Positions 1 to 5,672 of a stretch of DNA of 5,672 nucleotides are shown in pieces. The notes below the pieces were generated by a model. The model was not told the DNA's origin and did no database searches. It saw nothing but the letters and a program-made list of their open reading frames with translations. The stretch spans positions 3,272 to 8,943 of the forward strand of contig DQAA01000304.1 of the NCBI GenBank assembly GCA_003523465.1. Direction: 5' to 3'. Every line of letters begins with the position of its first letter. Within the stretch, counting starts at the first letter, position 1. The stretch is from Pseudomonas sp. Its GTDB lineage: Bacteria; Pseudomonadota; Gammaproteobacteria; Pseudomonadales; Pseudomonadaceae. Both the position numbers and the translations under genes were made by a program.

Positions 1-67
1 GCCAGCTCCCACAGGGTTTGGCGGTGCACGCGATCCCTGTGGGAGCTGGCTTGCCAGCGATGAGGCC
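1..67. repeat. REP/BIME palindrome, cut by the left window edge
   Basis: GCCAGCTCCCACAGGG at 1-16 is a perfect 16/16 inverted match to CCCTGTGGGAGCTGGC at 35-50, with an 18-base spacer. Within the right half, GCTGGC-TT-GCCAGC (45-58) is the small inner hairpin typical of a Pseudomonas REP, followed by GATGAGGCC. The outer part of the left REP lies beyond the window. Bases 36-67 are identical to 4495-4526 of the second copy downstream of ugd. REPs are non-coding, usually lie between genes, and can stabilise transcript ends or attenuate transcription. Here the element sits just before the leader of flhA, so flhA may start a separate transcript from whatever lies to its left. Confidence 0.9.
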
Positions 68-158
68 CTCATGTTCACCGCAAAGTTGGAAAGCTTCTTG
101 CAAAGAGCAGCGCCAAGCGCCTGCCTGGCGTCAAAGTTTTGCTTGAAGAGGAAGACCG
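68..158 (+). other. Leader region of flhA
   Basis: About 90 bases between the REP and flhA. I see no convincing promoter. CAAAGTTT (132-139) matches 7 of 8 bases of the sigma-28 -35 consensus TAAAGTTT, but the -10 position 11 bases further on (151-158) does not match GCCGATAA. A GG...GC pair reminiscent of a sigma-54 site (127-128 and 141-142) has a 12-base gap instead of the required 10. The only clear signal is the ribosome binding site next to flhA. Confidence 0.4.
147..152 (+). promoter_or_regulatory. Ribosome binding site deciding the GTG start of flhA
   Basis: The purine run AGAGGA lies within 147-152, six bases before GTG at 159-161. It supports the non-ATG start. The resulting N-terminus, MDRSQLINSAR, also matches the start of Pseudomonas FlhA proteins as I recall them. 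Confidence 0.75.
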
Positions 159-2282
159 GTGGATCGCTCTCAATTAATCAACAGCGCGCGCAGCAACCTC
201 GGCAGCCTGGGCCGGGGCAATATCGGGGTACCGGTATTGCTGCTGATCATGCTGGCAATGATGATGTTGCCGATCCCGCCGTTCCTGCTGGACGTCTTCT
301 TCACCTTCAACATCGCCCTGTCCATCGTCGTCCTGCTGGTCTGCGTGTACGCCCTGCGTCCGCTGGATTTCGCCGCGTTCCCGACCATCCTGCTGGTGGC
401 GACCCTGTTGCGCCTGGCGCTCAACGTCGCCTCGACCCGGGTGGTCCTGCTCCACGGCCACGACGGCCATGCCGCCGCCGGTAAGGTGATCCAGGCCTTC
501 GGTGACGTGGTCATCGGCGGCAACTACGTGGTCGGTATCGTCGTCTTCGCGATCCTGATGATCATTAACTTCGTCGTGGTGACCAAGGGTGCCGGGCGGA
601 TTTCCGAGGTGAGCGCGCGCTTCACCCTCGATGCGATGCCCGGCAAGCAGATGGCCATCGATGCCGACCTCAACGCCGGCCTGATCAACCAGGACCAGGC
701 CAAGGCCCGTCGCGCCGAAGTGGCCCAGGAAGCCGAGTTCTACGGCTCCATGGACGGTGCCAGCAAGTTCGTCCGCGGTGACGCCATCGCCGGCCTGCTG
801 ATCCTGTTCATCAACCTGATCGGCGGCATGGCCATCGGCATGGTTCAGCACGGCATGACCTTCGGCGATGCCGGTCGGGTCTACGCGCTGCTGACCATCG
901 GTGACGGTTTGGTGGCGCAGTTGCCATCCCTGCTGCTGTCCACTGCCGCCGCGATCATGGTGACCCGTGCCTCCGGCTCGGAAGACATGGGCAAGCAGAT
1001 CAACCGGCAGATGTTCGATTCGCCGAAGGCACTGGCCATCTCCGCGGCGATCATGATCGTCATGGGCCTGGTCCCGGGCATGCCGCACATCGCCTTCCTC
1101 AGCCTCGGCCTGATGGCTGCCGGTGGCGCCTACCTGGTGTGGAAGAAGCAGAACCAGAGCAAGGTCAAGGCAGCGCAGGAAGTCCAGCGCCAGCAGGACC
1201 TGCTGCCTTCGCCGCAGCGTGCCGCCGAGACCAAGGAACTGGGCTGGGATGATGTGACCCCGATCGACATGATCGGCCTGGAAGTGGGCTACCGCCTGAT
1301 TCCCCTGGTGGACCGCAACCAGGGCGGCCAGTTGCTGGCGCGGATCAAGGGCGTGCGCAAGAAGCTCTCCCAGGACCTGGGCTTCCTCATGCCCACCGTG
1401 CATATCCGCGACAACCTCGACCTGGCCCCGAGCACCTATCGCCTGACCCTCATGGGGGTGATCCTGGCCGAAGCGGAGATCTATCCGGAGCGCGAAATGG
1501 CCATCAACCCCGGCCAGGTGTTCGGCACCCTCAGCGGCATTTCCGCACGGGACCCGGCCTTCGGCCTGGAAGCGGTGTGGATCGACGTCAGCCAGCGCGG
1601 CCAGGCGCAGTCCCTGGGCTACACCGTGGTCGATGCCAGTACCGTGGCGGCCACTCACCTCAACCACCTGTTGCACCAGCACGCCAAGGACATGCTCGGC
1701 CGCAGCGAGATGCAGAAGCTGCTGGACAAGCTCGGCGGCGACGGCAAGGGCCTGGTGGACGAGGTGGTGCCCAAGCTGCTGACCCTGACCCAGCTGCAGC
1801 GCATCCTGCAGAACCTGCTGGAAGAGAACGTGCCGATCCGCGATCTGCGCACCATCCTCGATACCCTCGCCGAGCACGGTGGCGCGCAGCAGCCGGCGGA
1901 TATTGCGGAGCTGACGGCAGTGGTCCGGGTAGCCCTGGGGCGCTCCATCATCAACCAGTATTTCGGCAGCAAGCCGGAGCTGCGGGTGATCGGCCTGGAT
2001 TTCAACCTGGAGCAGGTGGTGATGCAGGCGGTGGGCAACGGCGGCTCGCTGGAGCCGAGCCTGGCCGAGACCCTGATGGAAGAAACCCGCAAGGCCCTCA
2101 AGCGTCAGGAGCTGGGCAGCGATCCGGCCGTGCTGGTGGTACCGAATCGCCTGCGCCTGGTGCTCTCGCGCTTCCTGCGCCGGCGCCTGCGGCAACTGGC
2201 GGTGATTGCCCTGAGCGAGATCCCCGACGACCGCACCCTGCGCATCACCAGCATCATCGGTACGCCTTCGACGTCGGGCTAA
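159..2282 (+). CDS. flhA: Flagellar export gate protein FlhA
   Basis: FlhA is the major inner-membrane subunit of the flagellar type III export gate. It forms a nonameric ring, takes part in proton-driven export, and its cytosolic domain docks chaperone-subunit complexes. The 707 aa are full length for the family (about 690-710). Around eight hydrophobic segments are visible, near residues 22-40, 46-66, 72-92, 116-142, 205-227, 243-266, 289-307 and 309-327. The FHIPEP family signature spans residues 147-170 (R147, E150, D158, P161-G-K-Q, D168). D208, in the stretch KFVRGDAIAG, corresponds to the essential Asp208 of Salmonella FlhA. A linker (about 328-360) leads into the cytosolic domain (about 360-707). 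The start is GTG, with a good ribosome binding site. fliA follows after 116 bp; flhF and fleN, which normally follow flhA in Pseudomonas, are absent. The last ~200 residues, from about residue 500, read like enterobacterial or betaproteobacterial FlhA rather than Pseudomonas FlhA, so the gene may be mosaic. The virulence type III paralogues (LcrV/HrcV-like export proteins) are less likely, given the close flagellar FlhA match and the adjacent fliA. Confidence 0.97.
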   Translation: MDRSQLINSARSNLGSLGRGNIGVPVLLLIMLAMMMLPIPPFLLDVFFTFNIALSIVVLLVCVYALRPLDFAAFPTILLVATLLRLALNVASTRVVLLHGHDGHAAAGKVIQAFGDVVIGGNYVVGIVVFAILMIINFVVVTKGAGRISEVSARFTLDAMPGKQMAIDADLNAGLINQDQAKARRAEVAQEAEFYGSMDGASKFVRGDAIAGLLILFINLIGGMAIGMVQHGMTFGDAGRVYALLTIGDGLVAQLPSLLLSTAAAIMVTRASGSEDMGKQINRQMFDSPKALAISAAIMIVMGLVPGMPHIAFLSLGLMAAGGAYLVWKKQNQSKVKAAQEVQRQQDLLPSPQRAAETKELGWDDVTPIDMIGLEVGYRLIPLVDRNQGGQLLARIKGVRKKLSQDLGFLMPTVHIRDNLDLAPSTYRLTLMGVILAEAEIYPEREMAINPGQVFGTLSGISARDPAFGLEAVWIDVSQRGQAQSLGYTVVDASTVAATHLNHLLHQHAKDMLGRSEMQKLLDKLGGDGKGLVDEVVPKLLTLTQLQRILQNLLEENVPIRDLRTILDTLAEHGGAQQPADIAELTAVVRVALGRSIINQYFGSKPELRVIGLDFNLEQVVMQAVGNGGSLEPSLAETLMEETRKALKRQELGSDPAVLVVPNRLRLVLSRFLRRRLRQLAVIALSEIPDDRTLRITSIIGTPSTSG

Positions 2283-2398
2283 GCGGCGAATACCCCGGGA
2301 ATCATGGGGTTGTTCCGCGCATGGATGCGGGTGGGGCGGGCCGATAATTCCGGCGTTTTTCCCCTGATCGCCACTCTGGTTCTTTGCAGGCACGCACG
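2283..2398 (+). promoter_or_regulatory. flhA-fliA intergenic region with sigma-28-like -10 element
   Basis: The gap holds GCCGATAA at 2340-2347, an exact match to the -10 consensus of FliA-dependent (sigma-28) promoters. It lies 51 bases upstream of the fliA ATG, so FliA could amplify its own expression as in enterobacteria. The -35 position 11 bases upstream (2321-2328, ATGGATGC) does not resemble TAAAGTTT. The overlapping GATAAT (2343-2348) matches 5 of 6 bases of a sigma-70 -10, again without a -35 at normal spacing. In an FlhDC-controlled system, activator binding could replace a -35, but I cannot define a FlhDC site by eye. The gap may equally be part of a flhA-fliA-ugd transcript. Confidence 0.4.
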
Positions 2399-3091
2399 AT
2401 GTATACGGCACAAGGCAGGATGCACCAGCAGGAGCTGCTCCAGCAGTACCTGCCCTTGGTCAAGCGGCATGCGCTGAACCTCAAGACCCGCCTGCCCCCG
2501 AGCATCGACCTGGACGACCTGATCCAGGCCGGCAGCATCGGCCTGCTCGACGCCATCAGCCGTTACGACCAAAGCCAGGGCACTACCTTCGGCACCTTCG
2601 TCGTGCACCGGATTCGCGGGGCGATGATCGACGAACTGCGTTCCCGCGACTGGGCGCCACGCAGCGTGCGGCGCAATGCGCGCCTGCTGGAATCGACCCT
2701 GGTCAAGCTGGAGCAGAGCCTTGGCCGGCCCGCCACCGAGCGCGAGATCGCCGAGGCCATGGGCATGTCCCTGGTCGGGTACCAGCAACTGCTCTGCGAT
2801 ACCAATGGCAGCCAGATGGTGCCGTTCGACCAGGCCAGCGAAGAACACCTGGACTTCGGCGAAGTACCGGACGGCAACCCGTTCAATGACCTTCTCGAAG
2901 AACGCAACCGTCGCGGTCTGATCCGCGCCATCGACAACCTGCCGGAGCGCGAGCGCCTGCTGATGGCCTTGTATCACCAGGAAAAACTCAACATGCGCGA
3001 GATCGGCCTGGTCCTGGAGATCAGCGAGTCCCGCGTCTGCCAATTGCACAGCCAGGCCATCGCGCGGTTGCGTTCGAAACTGGCTGATTGA
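2399..3091 (+). CDS. fliA: Flagellar sigma factor FliA (sigma-28)
   Basis: Alternative sigma factor that directs RNA polymerase to late flagellar genes (filament, motor, chemotaxis), normally held inactive by the anti-sigma factor FlgM. From the ATG at 2399 the product is 230 aa, typical for FliA. Region 2 spans about residues 12-84 and contains [25 protein letters not shown] and [15 protein letters not shown]. Region 3 covers about 90-140 (PRSVRRNAR, then [11 protein letters not shown]). Region 4 covers about 172-226, with [12 protein letters not shown] and the helix-turn-helix [13 protein letters not shown] followed by [18 protein letters not shown] at 2384 would add five residues, but the ATG aligns with the E. 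coli start context (MYTAQG against LYTAEG) and has GCAGG (2386-2390) eight bases upstream, so I prefer it. The sequence is closer to E. coli FliA (both have [18 protein letters not shown]) than to the polar Pseudomonas FliA as I recall it. The stop is ten bases before ugd, suggesting co-transcription. Confidence 0.95.
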   Translation: MYTAQGRMHQQELLQQYLPLVKRHALNLKTRLPPSIDLDDLIQAGSIGLLDAISRYDQSQGTTFGTFVVHRIRGAMIDELRSRDWAPRSVRRNARLLESTLVKLEQSLGRPATEREIAEAMGMSLVGYQQLLCDTNGSQMVPFDQASEEHLDFGEVPDGNPFNDLLEERNRRGLIRAIDNLPERERLLMALYHQEKLNMREIGLVLEISESRVCQLHSQAIARLRSKLAD

Positions 3092-3097
3092 AGGGGA
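3091..3097 (+). promoter_or_regulatory. Strong ribosome binding site of ugd
   Basis: AAGGGGA (3091-3097) overlaps the last base of the fliA stop codon and lies four bases before the ugd ATG at 3102. It is the strongest Shine-Dalgarno-like sequence in the window and supports translation of ugd from a shared fliA-ugd mRNA. Confidence 0.75.
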
Positions 3098-3101
3098 CAC
3101 C

Positions 3102-4424
3102 ATGAAGATCAGCGTGTTTGGCTCGGGATACGTGGGCCTGGTGGCGAGTGCCTGCCTGGCCGATGTGGGGCATGAAGTACTGTGCATGGACATCGACCCG
3201 TGGCGTATCGAACTGCTCAATGCCGGCGAGGTACCGATTCACGAACCCGGCCTGCAGCAACTGATCGACAGTAACCTGCGTGCCGGACGCCTGCGCTTCA
3301 GCACCGACTCCGCCGAGGCCGTCGCGTTCGCCGAACTGCTGTTCATCGCCGTCGGTACTCCCCCGGATGAAGACGGCTCGGCGGACCTGCAATACGTGTT
3401 GGCCGTGGCCCGGGATATCGGCCGGCACATGGACGACTACAAGGTGGTGGTGGGCAAGTCCACGGTGCCGGTGGGCACGGGGGAGCGGGTCCGTGCGGCC
3501 ATTGCGGCGGAGCTTTCGGCGCGGGGGCGCAAGTTGCCGTTCGAGGTGTGTTCCAACCCGGAATTCCTCAAGGAAGGCGCGGCCATCGACGACTTCACCC
3601 GTGGTGCACGGATTGTCGTCGGCACAGACTCCCACACGGTCAAGCGGCTGATGCGCGAATGCTACGCACCGTACAACCGCAACCACGACAAGCTGATGTT
3701 CATGAGCCTGCGCGCCGCCGAGCTGACCAAATACGCCGCCAACGCCATGCTCGCCACCAAGATCAGCTTCATGAACGAAATGGCCAACCTGGCCGAGCAT
3801 CTGCGGGTGGATATCGAGGAGGTCCGGCACGGGATCGGCAGTGATCCGCGGATCGGCTACGACTTCATCTATCCGGGATGCGGGTATGGCGGCTCGTGTT
3901 TTCCCAAGGACATCCAGGCGCTGCGGCGCAGTGCTCGCGAGGTGGGGTACGACACGCAACTGCTGGGGGCGGTCGAGGCTATCAACCAGAGGCAGAAGGC
4001 TTCGCTGTTCCGCAAGCTGGAGCAGGCGTTGAGCGGGCAACTGCGGGGCAAGACCATTGCCGTGTGGGGGCTGGCGTTCAAGCCGGGCACCGACGACATG
4101 CGCGCGGCGCCAAGCCGGGAACTGATGGAAGCCTTGTGGAAAGCCGGCGCGCGGGTGCAGGCCTATGATCCCGAGGCGATGGGGGCGTGTCGCCGGCTGT
4201 ATGGCGAGCGGGATGACCTGTTGCTGGCGGGAGATCGGGTACAGGCGGTCAAAGGCGCGGATGCGCTGGTGATCTGTACCGAATGGAAGGCGTTTCGCAG
4301 TGTCGACTTCCAGTGGTTGCGCCAGCAGTTGCGGGCGGCGCTGGTGGTGGACGGGCGCAACCTGTATGAGCCGCGGGCGGTGGGGGATGCGGGGTTGACC
4401 TATCTCTCCGTGGGCCGGGCCTAG
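3102..4424 (+). CDS. ugd: UDP-glucose 6-dehydrogenase
   Basis: Cytosolic enzyme oxidising UDP-glucose to UDP-glucuronate with two NAD+, a precursor for exopolysaccharide, lipopolysaccharide and uronic-acid-containing glycans. The 440 aa are full length for bacterial Ugd. The N-terminal Rossmann fold starts with GSGYVG (residues 7-12), with acidic D30 at the end of the second strand for the NAD ribose. AVGTPP (83-88) and KSTVPVGT (119-126) follow. The catalytic parts are complete: E154 in NPEFLKEG, K210 and N214 in [10 protein letters not shown], and nucleophile C266 in [12 protein letters not shown] (259-270), with K269 and D270. The C-terminal UDP-binding domain includes [12 protein letters not shown] (323-334). 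Nothing suggests inactivation. UDP-N-acetylmannosamine or GDP-mannose dehydrogenases share the fold; the overall motif set (KSTVPVGT, the [16 protein letters not shown] context) favours Ugd, though paralogue substrate cannot be settled by eye. It starts ten bases after fliA, which is unusual, since ugd is not a standard flagellar gene. Expression with fliA is inferred from spacing. Confidence 0.95.
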   Translation: MKISVFGSGYVGLVASACLADVGHEVLCMDIDPWRIELLNAGEVPIHEPGLQQLIDSNLRAGRLRFSTDSAEAVAFAELLFIAVGTPPDEDGSADLQYVLAVARDIGRHMDDYKVVVGKSTVPVGTGERVRAAIAAELSARGRKLPFEVCSNPEFLKEGAAIDDFTRGARIVVGTDSHTVKRLMRECYAPYNRNHDKLMFMSLRAAELTKYAANAMLATKISFMNEMANLAEHLRVDIEEVRHGIGSDPRIGYDFIYPGCGYGGSCFPKDIQALRRSAREVGYDTQLLGAVEAINQRQKASLFRKLEQALSGQLRGKTIAVWGLAFKPGTDDMRAAPSRELMEALWKAGARVQAYDPEAMGACRRLYGERDDLLLAGDRVQAVKGADALVICTEWKAFRSVDFQWLRQQLRAALVVDGRNLYEPRAVGDAGLTYLSVGRA

Positions 4425-4445
4425 ATCCCTGCTGGTTTTACCGGA

Positions 4446-4526
4446 CTCATCGCCGGCAAGCCAGCTTCCCACAGGTTTTGTGTGCACCGCGAATCCTGTG
4501 GGAGCTGGCTTGCCAGCGATGAGGCC
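4446..4526. repeat. Complete REP pair (BIME) between convergent genes
   Basis: The left arm (4446-4475, beginning CTCATCGCCGGCAAGCC) is an inverted copy of the right arm (4495-4523), differing by one substitution and one extra T; the spacer is 19 bases. The right REP carries the perfect inner hairpin GCTGGC-TT-GCCAGC (4504-4517); the left one (4452-4465) has one mismatch. Bases 4495-4526 are identical to 36-67 of the other copy. The element lies 21 bases after the ugd stop and 31 bases before the stop of the minus-strand gene. In this tail-to-tail position it could protect both mRNA 3' ends or act as a two-way transcription barrier. Neither arm is followed by a T run, so I do not call a classical intrinsic terminator. 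Confidence 0.92.
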
Positions 4527-4557
4527 AGTCGAAGCACAGTATTTTCAGGGCAGGCAC

Positions 4558-5672
4558 TCAGCCCGCATACGCCACCTCGTTATAGCTCGCCACCAGCCAT
4601 GTCAGCTCATCCCTCGGCACTTCCTCCAGCGGCAGCAGGTCGAACCGCGCCATCCGTCCCACCGTCGCGCTCGGCGTCGCCAGGCGTTCCACCACGTGAT
4701 AGTGCGGCCGGTCCAGGTAGTCATCGAACAGCACGATGGTCGGCTTGCGCACCCGCAGGAACGCGGTGACGAAGCAGGCGATGCGGAAACGCCCGTCGAT
4801 GAGGATCACATCCGGCGCCTGGAAGAACGGCTCGTCCCAGACCTGCAGCGGGTACTGGTGAAAACGCTTCCAGGCCTTGGCATTTTTCGGCCGCGCCCAA
4901 GCCCCGGTCGGGCCGACATCGACGGCGTGTATATGGGGCGGCGAGGGCAGCGCCGACTGTTCGATCCAGCGCTGCATGCCCTTGGCCCAGGTCAGGTCGT
5001 TCTCCACGGTGATCACCGTCTTGCCCGGCATGCGCCCGGCCAGCAAGGTCGAGCCGCCGCTGCCATATTCGAGAATCACCGAGGCGTCGCTGTAGATGGC
5101 CCGGACATACTCGGCCACCTCCGCCGGGAAGGTCAGCTGCGGTTCCTGGAATTCCACCGCAGGCGCTGGCGCGTCTTCCGTCGGCAACCCCGGCAACATC
5201 CGGGCATGCCGCAGGTAGCGCTGGGCGACGTCTTCACCGAGCACGCGCAGCAGCGAGAGGGCGACGTCCTTGCTGTCGTAGACCGTGTGCAGGAGGAACG
5301 CGAGCTTGCGCCGCTGGTTTTCCGTGAGCGCTGCCATGCGCTGCGCATCCGGGAGAAACAGGGCGTCCGCCACCGCCAGTTGCGAGGCGGCAAAGCCCGA
5401 TTCTTCGGCGAAATGCCGGTGCTGCGTTTCGTGCAGGCGATGGAAGCTGAAGCCGAGCCCGGCCAGGCGCTGGGACAGGGCGCGCAGGTCCGGCTGCTGT
5501 TCATGGCTCGGAACAAAGCTGATGCGCGCCTGCACCAGAAGGGTATCGGTCAGGGTGCGGCGGCCATGTTCGAGGAGCGCGAGACTGTCGTTGAGGTGGT
5601 CGAGTACCAGCCAGTCGACCGTCGGCAGGCCCTCGATCTCGTCCAGGCGCAAGGTGGGCAGCGGCAGGCGCG
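4558..5672 (-). CDS. FkbM-like / SAM methyltransferase-fold protein, 5' end missing
   Basis: The reading frame is open from the right edge to the stop at 4558-4560. A TTG at 5650-5652 is in frame, but the frame continues upstream (RLPLPTLRLDEIEGLP), so this is the C-terminal ~370 residues of a longer protein. Numbering from that TTG: residues 1-75 (LDEIEGLPTVDWLVLDHLND, then LALLEHG) resemble the C-terminal half of an FkbM methyltransferase domain, with the usual IDxEGxE replaced by LDHLND. A helical stretch follows (about 80-155). Residues about 185-340 form a class I SAM-methyltransferase-like Rossmann domain with motif I EYGSGGST (195-202), an acidic residue at the end of the second strand (VEND, 216-219), and VILIDGRFR (282-290) followed by IVLFDDYLDRPHYH. 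Substrate unknown. Such proteins often occur in surface-glycan or flagellin-modification loci, which would fit neighbouring ugd, but this is inference. It converges on ugd and is not in its operon. Confidence 0.8.
   Translation of the reverse strand, partial: RLPLPTLRLDEIEGLPTVDWLVLDHLNDSLALLEHGRRTLTDTLLVQARISFVPSHEQQPDLRALSQRLAGLGFSFHRLHETQHRHFAEESGFAASQLAVADALFLPDAQRMAALTENQRRKLAFLLHTVYDSKDVALSLLRVLGEDVAQRYLRHARMLPGLPTEDAPAPAVEFQEPQLTFPAEVAEYVRAIYSDASVILEYGSGGSTLLAGRMPGKTVITVENDLTWAKGMQRWIEQSALPSPPHIHAVDVGPTGAWARPKNAKAWKRFHQYPLQVWDEPFFQAPDVILIDGRFRIACFVTAFLRVRKPTIVLFDDYLDRPHYHVVERLATPSATVGRMARFDLLPLEEVPRDELTWLVASYNEVAYAG

Noticed and set aside
127..142. Possible sigma-54 (GG...GC) promoter before flhA, as used for polar flagellar genes
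   Set aside because: The gap between GG and GC is 12 bases rather than 10, and the TGGCAC half is incomplete.
132..158. Possible sigma-28 promoter before flhA (CAAAGTTT)
   Set aside because: The -35-like octamer is good, but the expected -10 position reads GAAGACCG, overlaps the ribosome binding site region and does not match GCCGATAA.
71..484. Open frame on the plus strand overlapping the flhA start
   Set aside because: Most of it is an alternative frame of flhA, giving a Pro/Arg/Gly-rich product. The leader part has no good ribosome binding site.
2340..2360. Possible intrinsic terminator between flhA and fliA (GCCG...CGGC then GTTTTT)
   Set aside because: The stem has only four base pairs with a seven-base loop, too weak for a terminator call.
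2384..2398. TTG at 2384 as the fliA start
   Set aside because: It would overlap the likely ribosome binding site (GCAGG, 2386-2390) of the ATG at 2399, and the ATG start agrees better with the E. coli FliA N-terminus.
174..2411. Very long open frame on the minus strand (745 codons) opposite flhA
   Set aside because: Its product is rich in His, Gln, Gly and Asp with no recognisable domain, as expected for the reverse complement of GC-rich third positions. The plus strand encodes an unmistakable FlhA over the same bases.
2279..4487. Two long minus-strand open frames (2279-3220 and 3021-4487) opposite fliA and ugd
   Set aside because: Both are shadows of well-conserved plus-strand genes, lack domain motifs, and the second runs into the REP pair.
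5650..5652. TTG as the true start of the minus-strand gene
   Set aside because: The frame stays open to the window edge, the upstream residues (RLPLPTL) fit the FkbM pattern before LDEIEGLP, and no ribosome binding site is visible; it is an internal leucine codon.

Overview
The window looks like chromosomal DNA of a gammaproteobacterium, most likely a Pseudomonas of the fluorescens group. The evidence is high GC with strongly GC-biased third codon positions, Pseudomonas-style REP palindromes (GTGGGAGCTGGCTTGCCAGCGATG type), and a FlhA whose N-terminal half reads like Pseudomonas FlhA. The species is inferred, not proven.

Layout, left to right: (1) positions 1-67 hold a REP-type inverted repeat cut by the left edge; (2) flhA (159-2282, +, GTG start, 707 aa) encodes the core membrane protein of the flagellar type III export gate; (3) a 116-bp gap contains an exact match to the sigma-28 -10 consensus; (4) fliA (2399-3091, +, 230 aa from the preferred ATG) encodes the flagellar sigma factor sigma-28; (5) ten bases later comes ugd (3102-4424, +, 440 aa), an apparently intact UDP-glucose 6-dehydrogenase; (6) a complete REP pair (BIME, about 4446-4526) lies between convergent genes; (7) a minus-strand gene (4558 to beyond 5672) lacks its 5' end and encodes an FkbM-like segment followed by a Rossmann methyltransferase-like domain. 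No tRNA, rRNA, CRISPR or transposase gene is seen.

The gene order is the main point of interest. In the polar flagellar locus of Pseudomonas the order is flhA-flhF-fleN-fliA. Here flhF and fleN are absent between flhA and fliA, and the sigma factor resembles the enterobacterial (FlhDC-type) FliA more than the Pseudomonas one. The last ~200 residues of FlhA also look enterobacterial or betaproteobacterial, while the rest looks like Pseudomonas FlhA. The best reading is the end of a second, FlhDC-type (lateral or peritrichous) flagellar cluster, such as those known from some P. fluorescens-group strains and similar to the Azotobacter system, or the main cluster of an Azotobacter-like relative. 

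FlhA exports flagellar subunits and FliA transcribes late flagellar genes. The tightly linked ugd would make UDP-glucuronate for surface polysaccharide or glycan; its link to flagella is positional only. The minus-strand methyltransferase-like gene may belong to a glycan or surface-modification locus continuing to the right.
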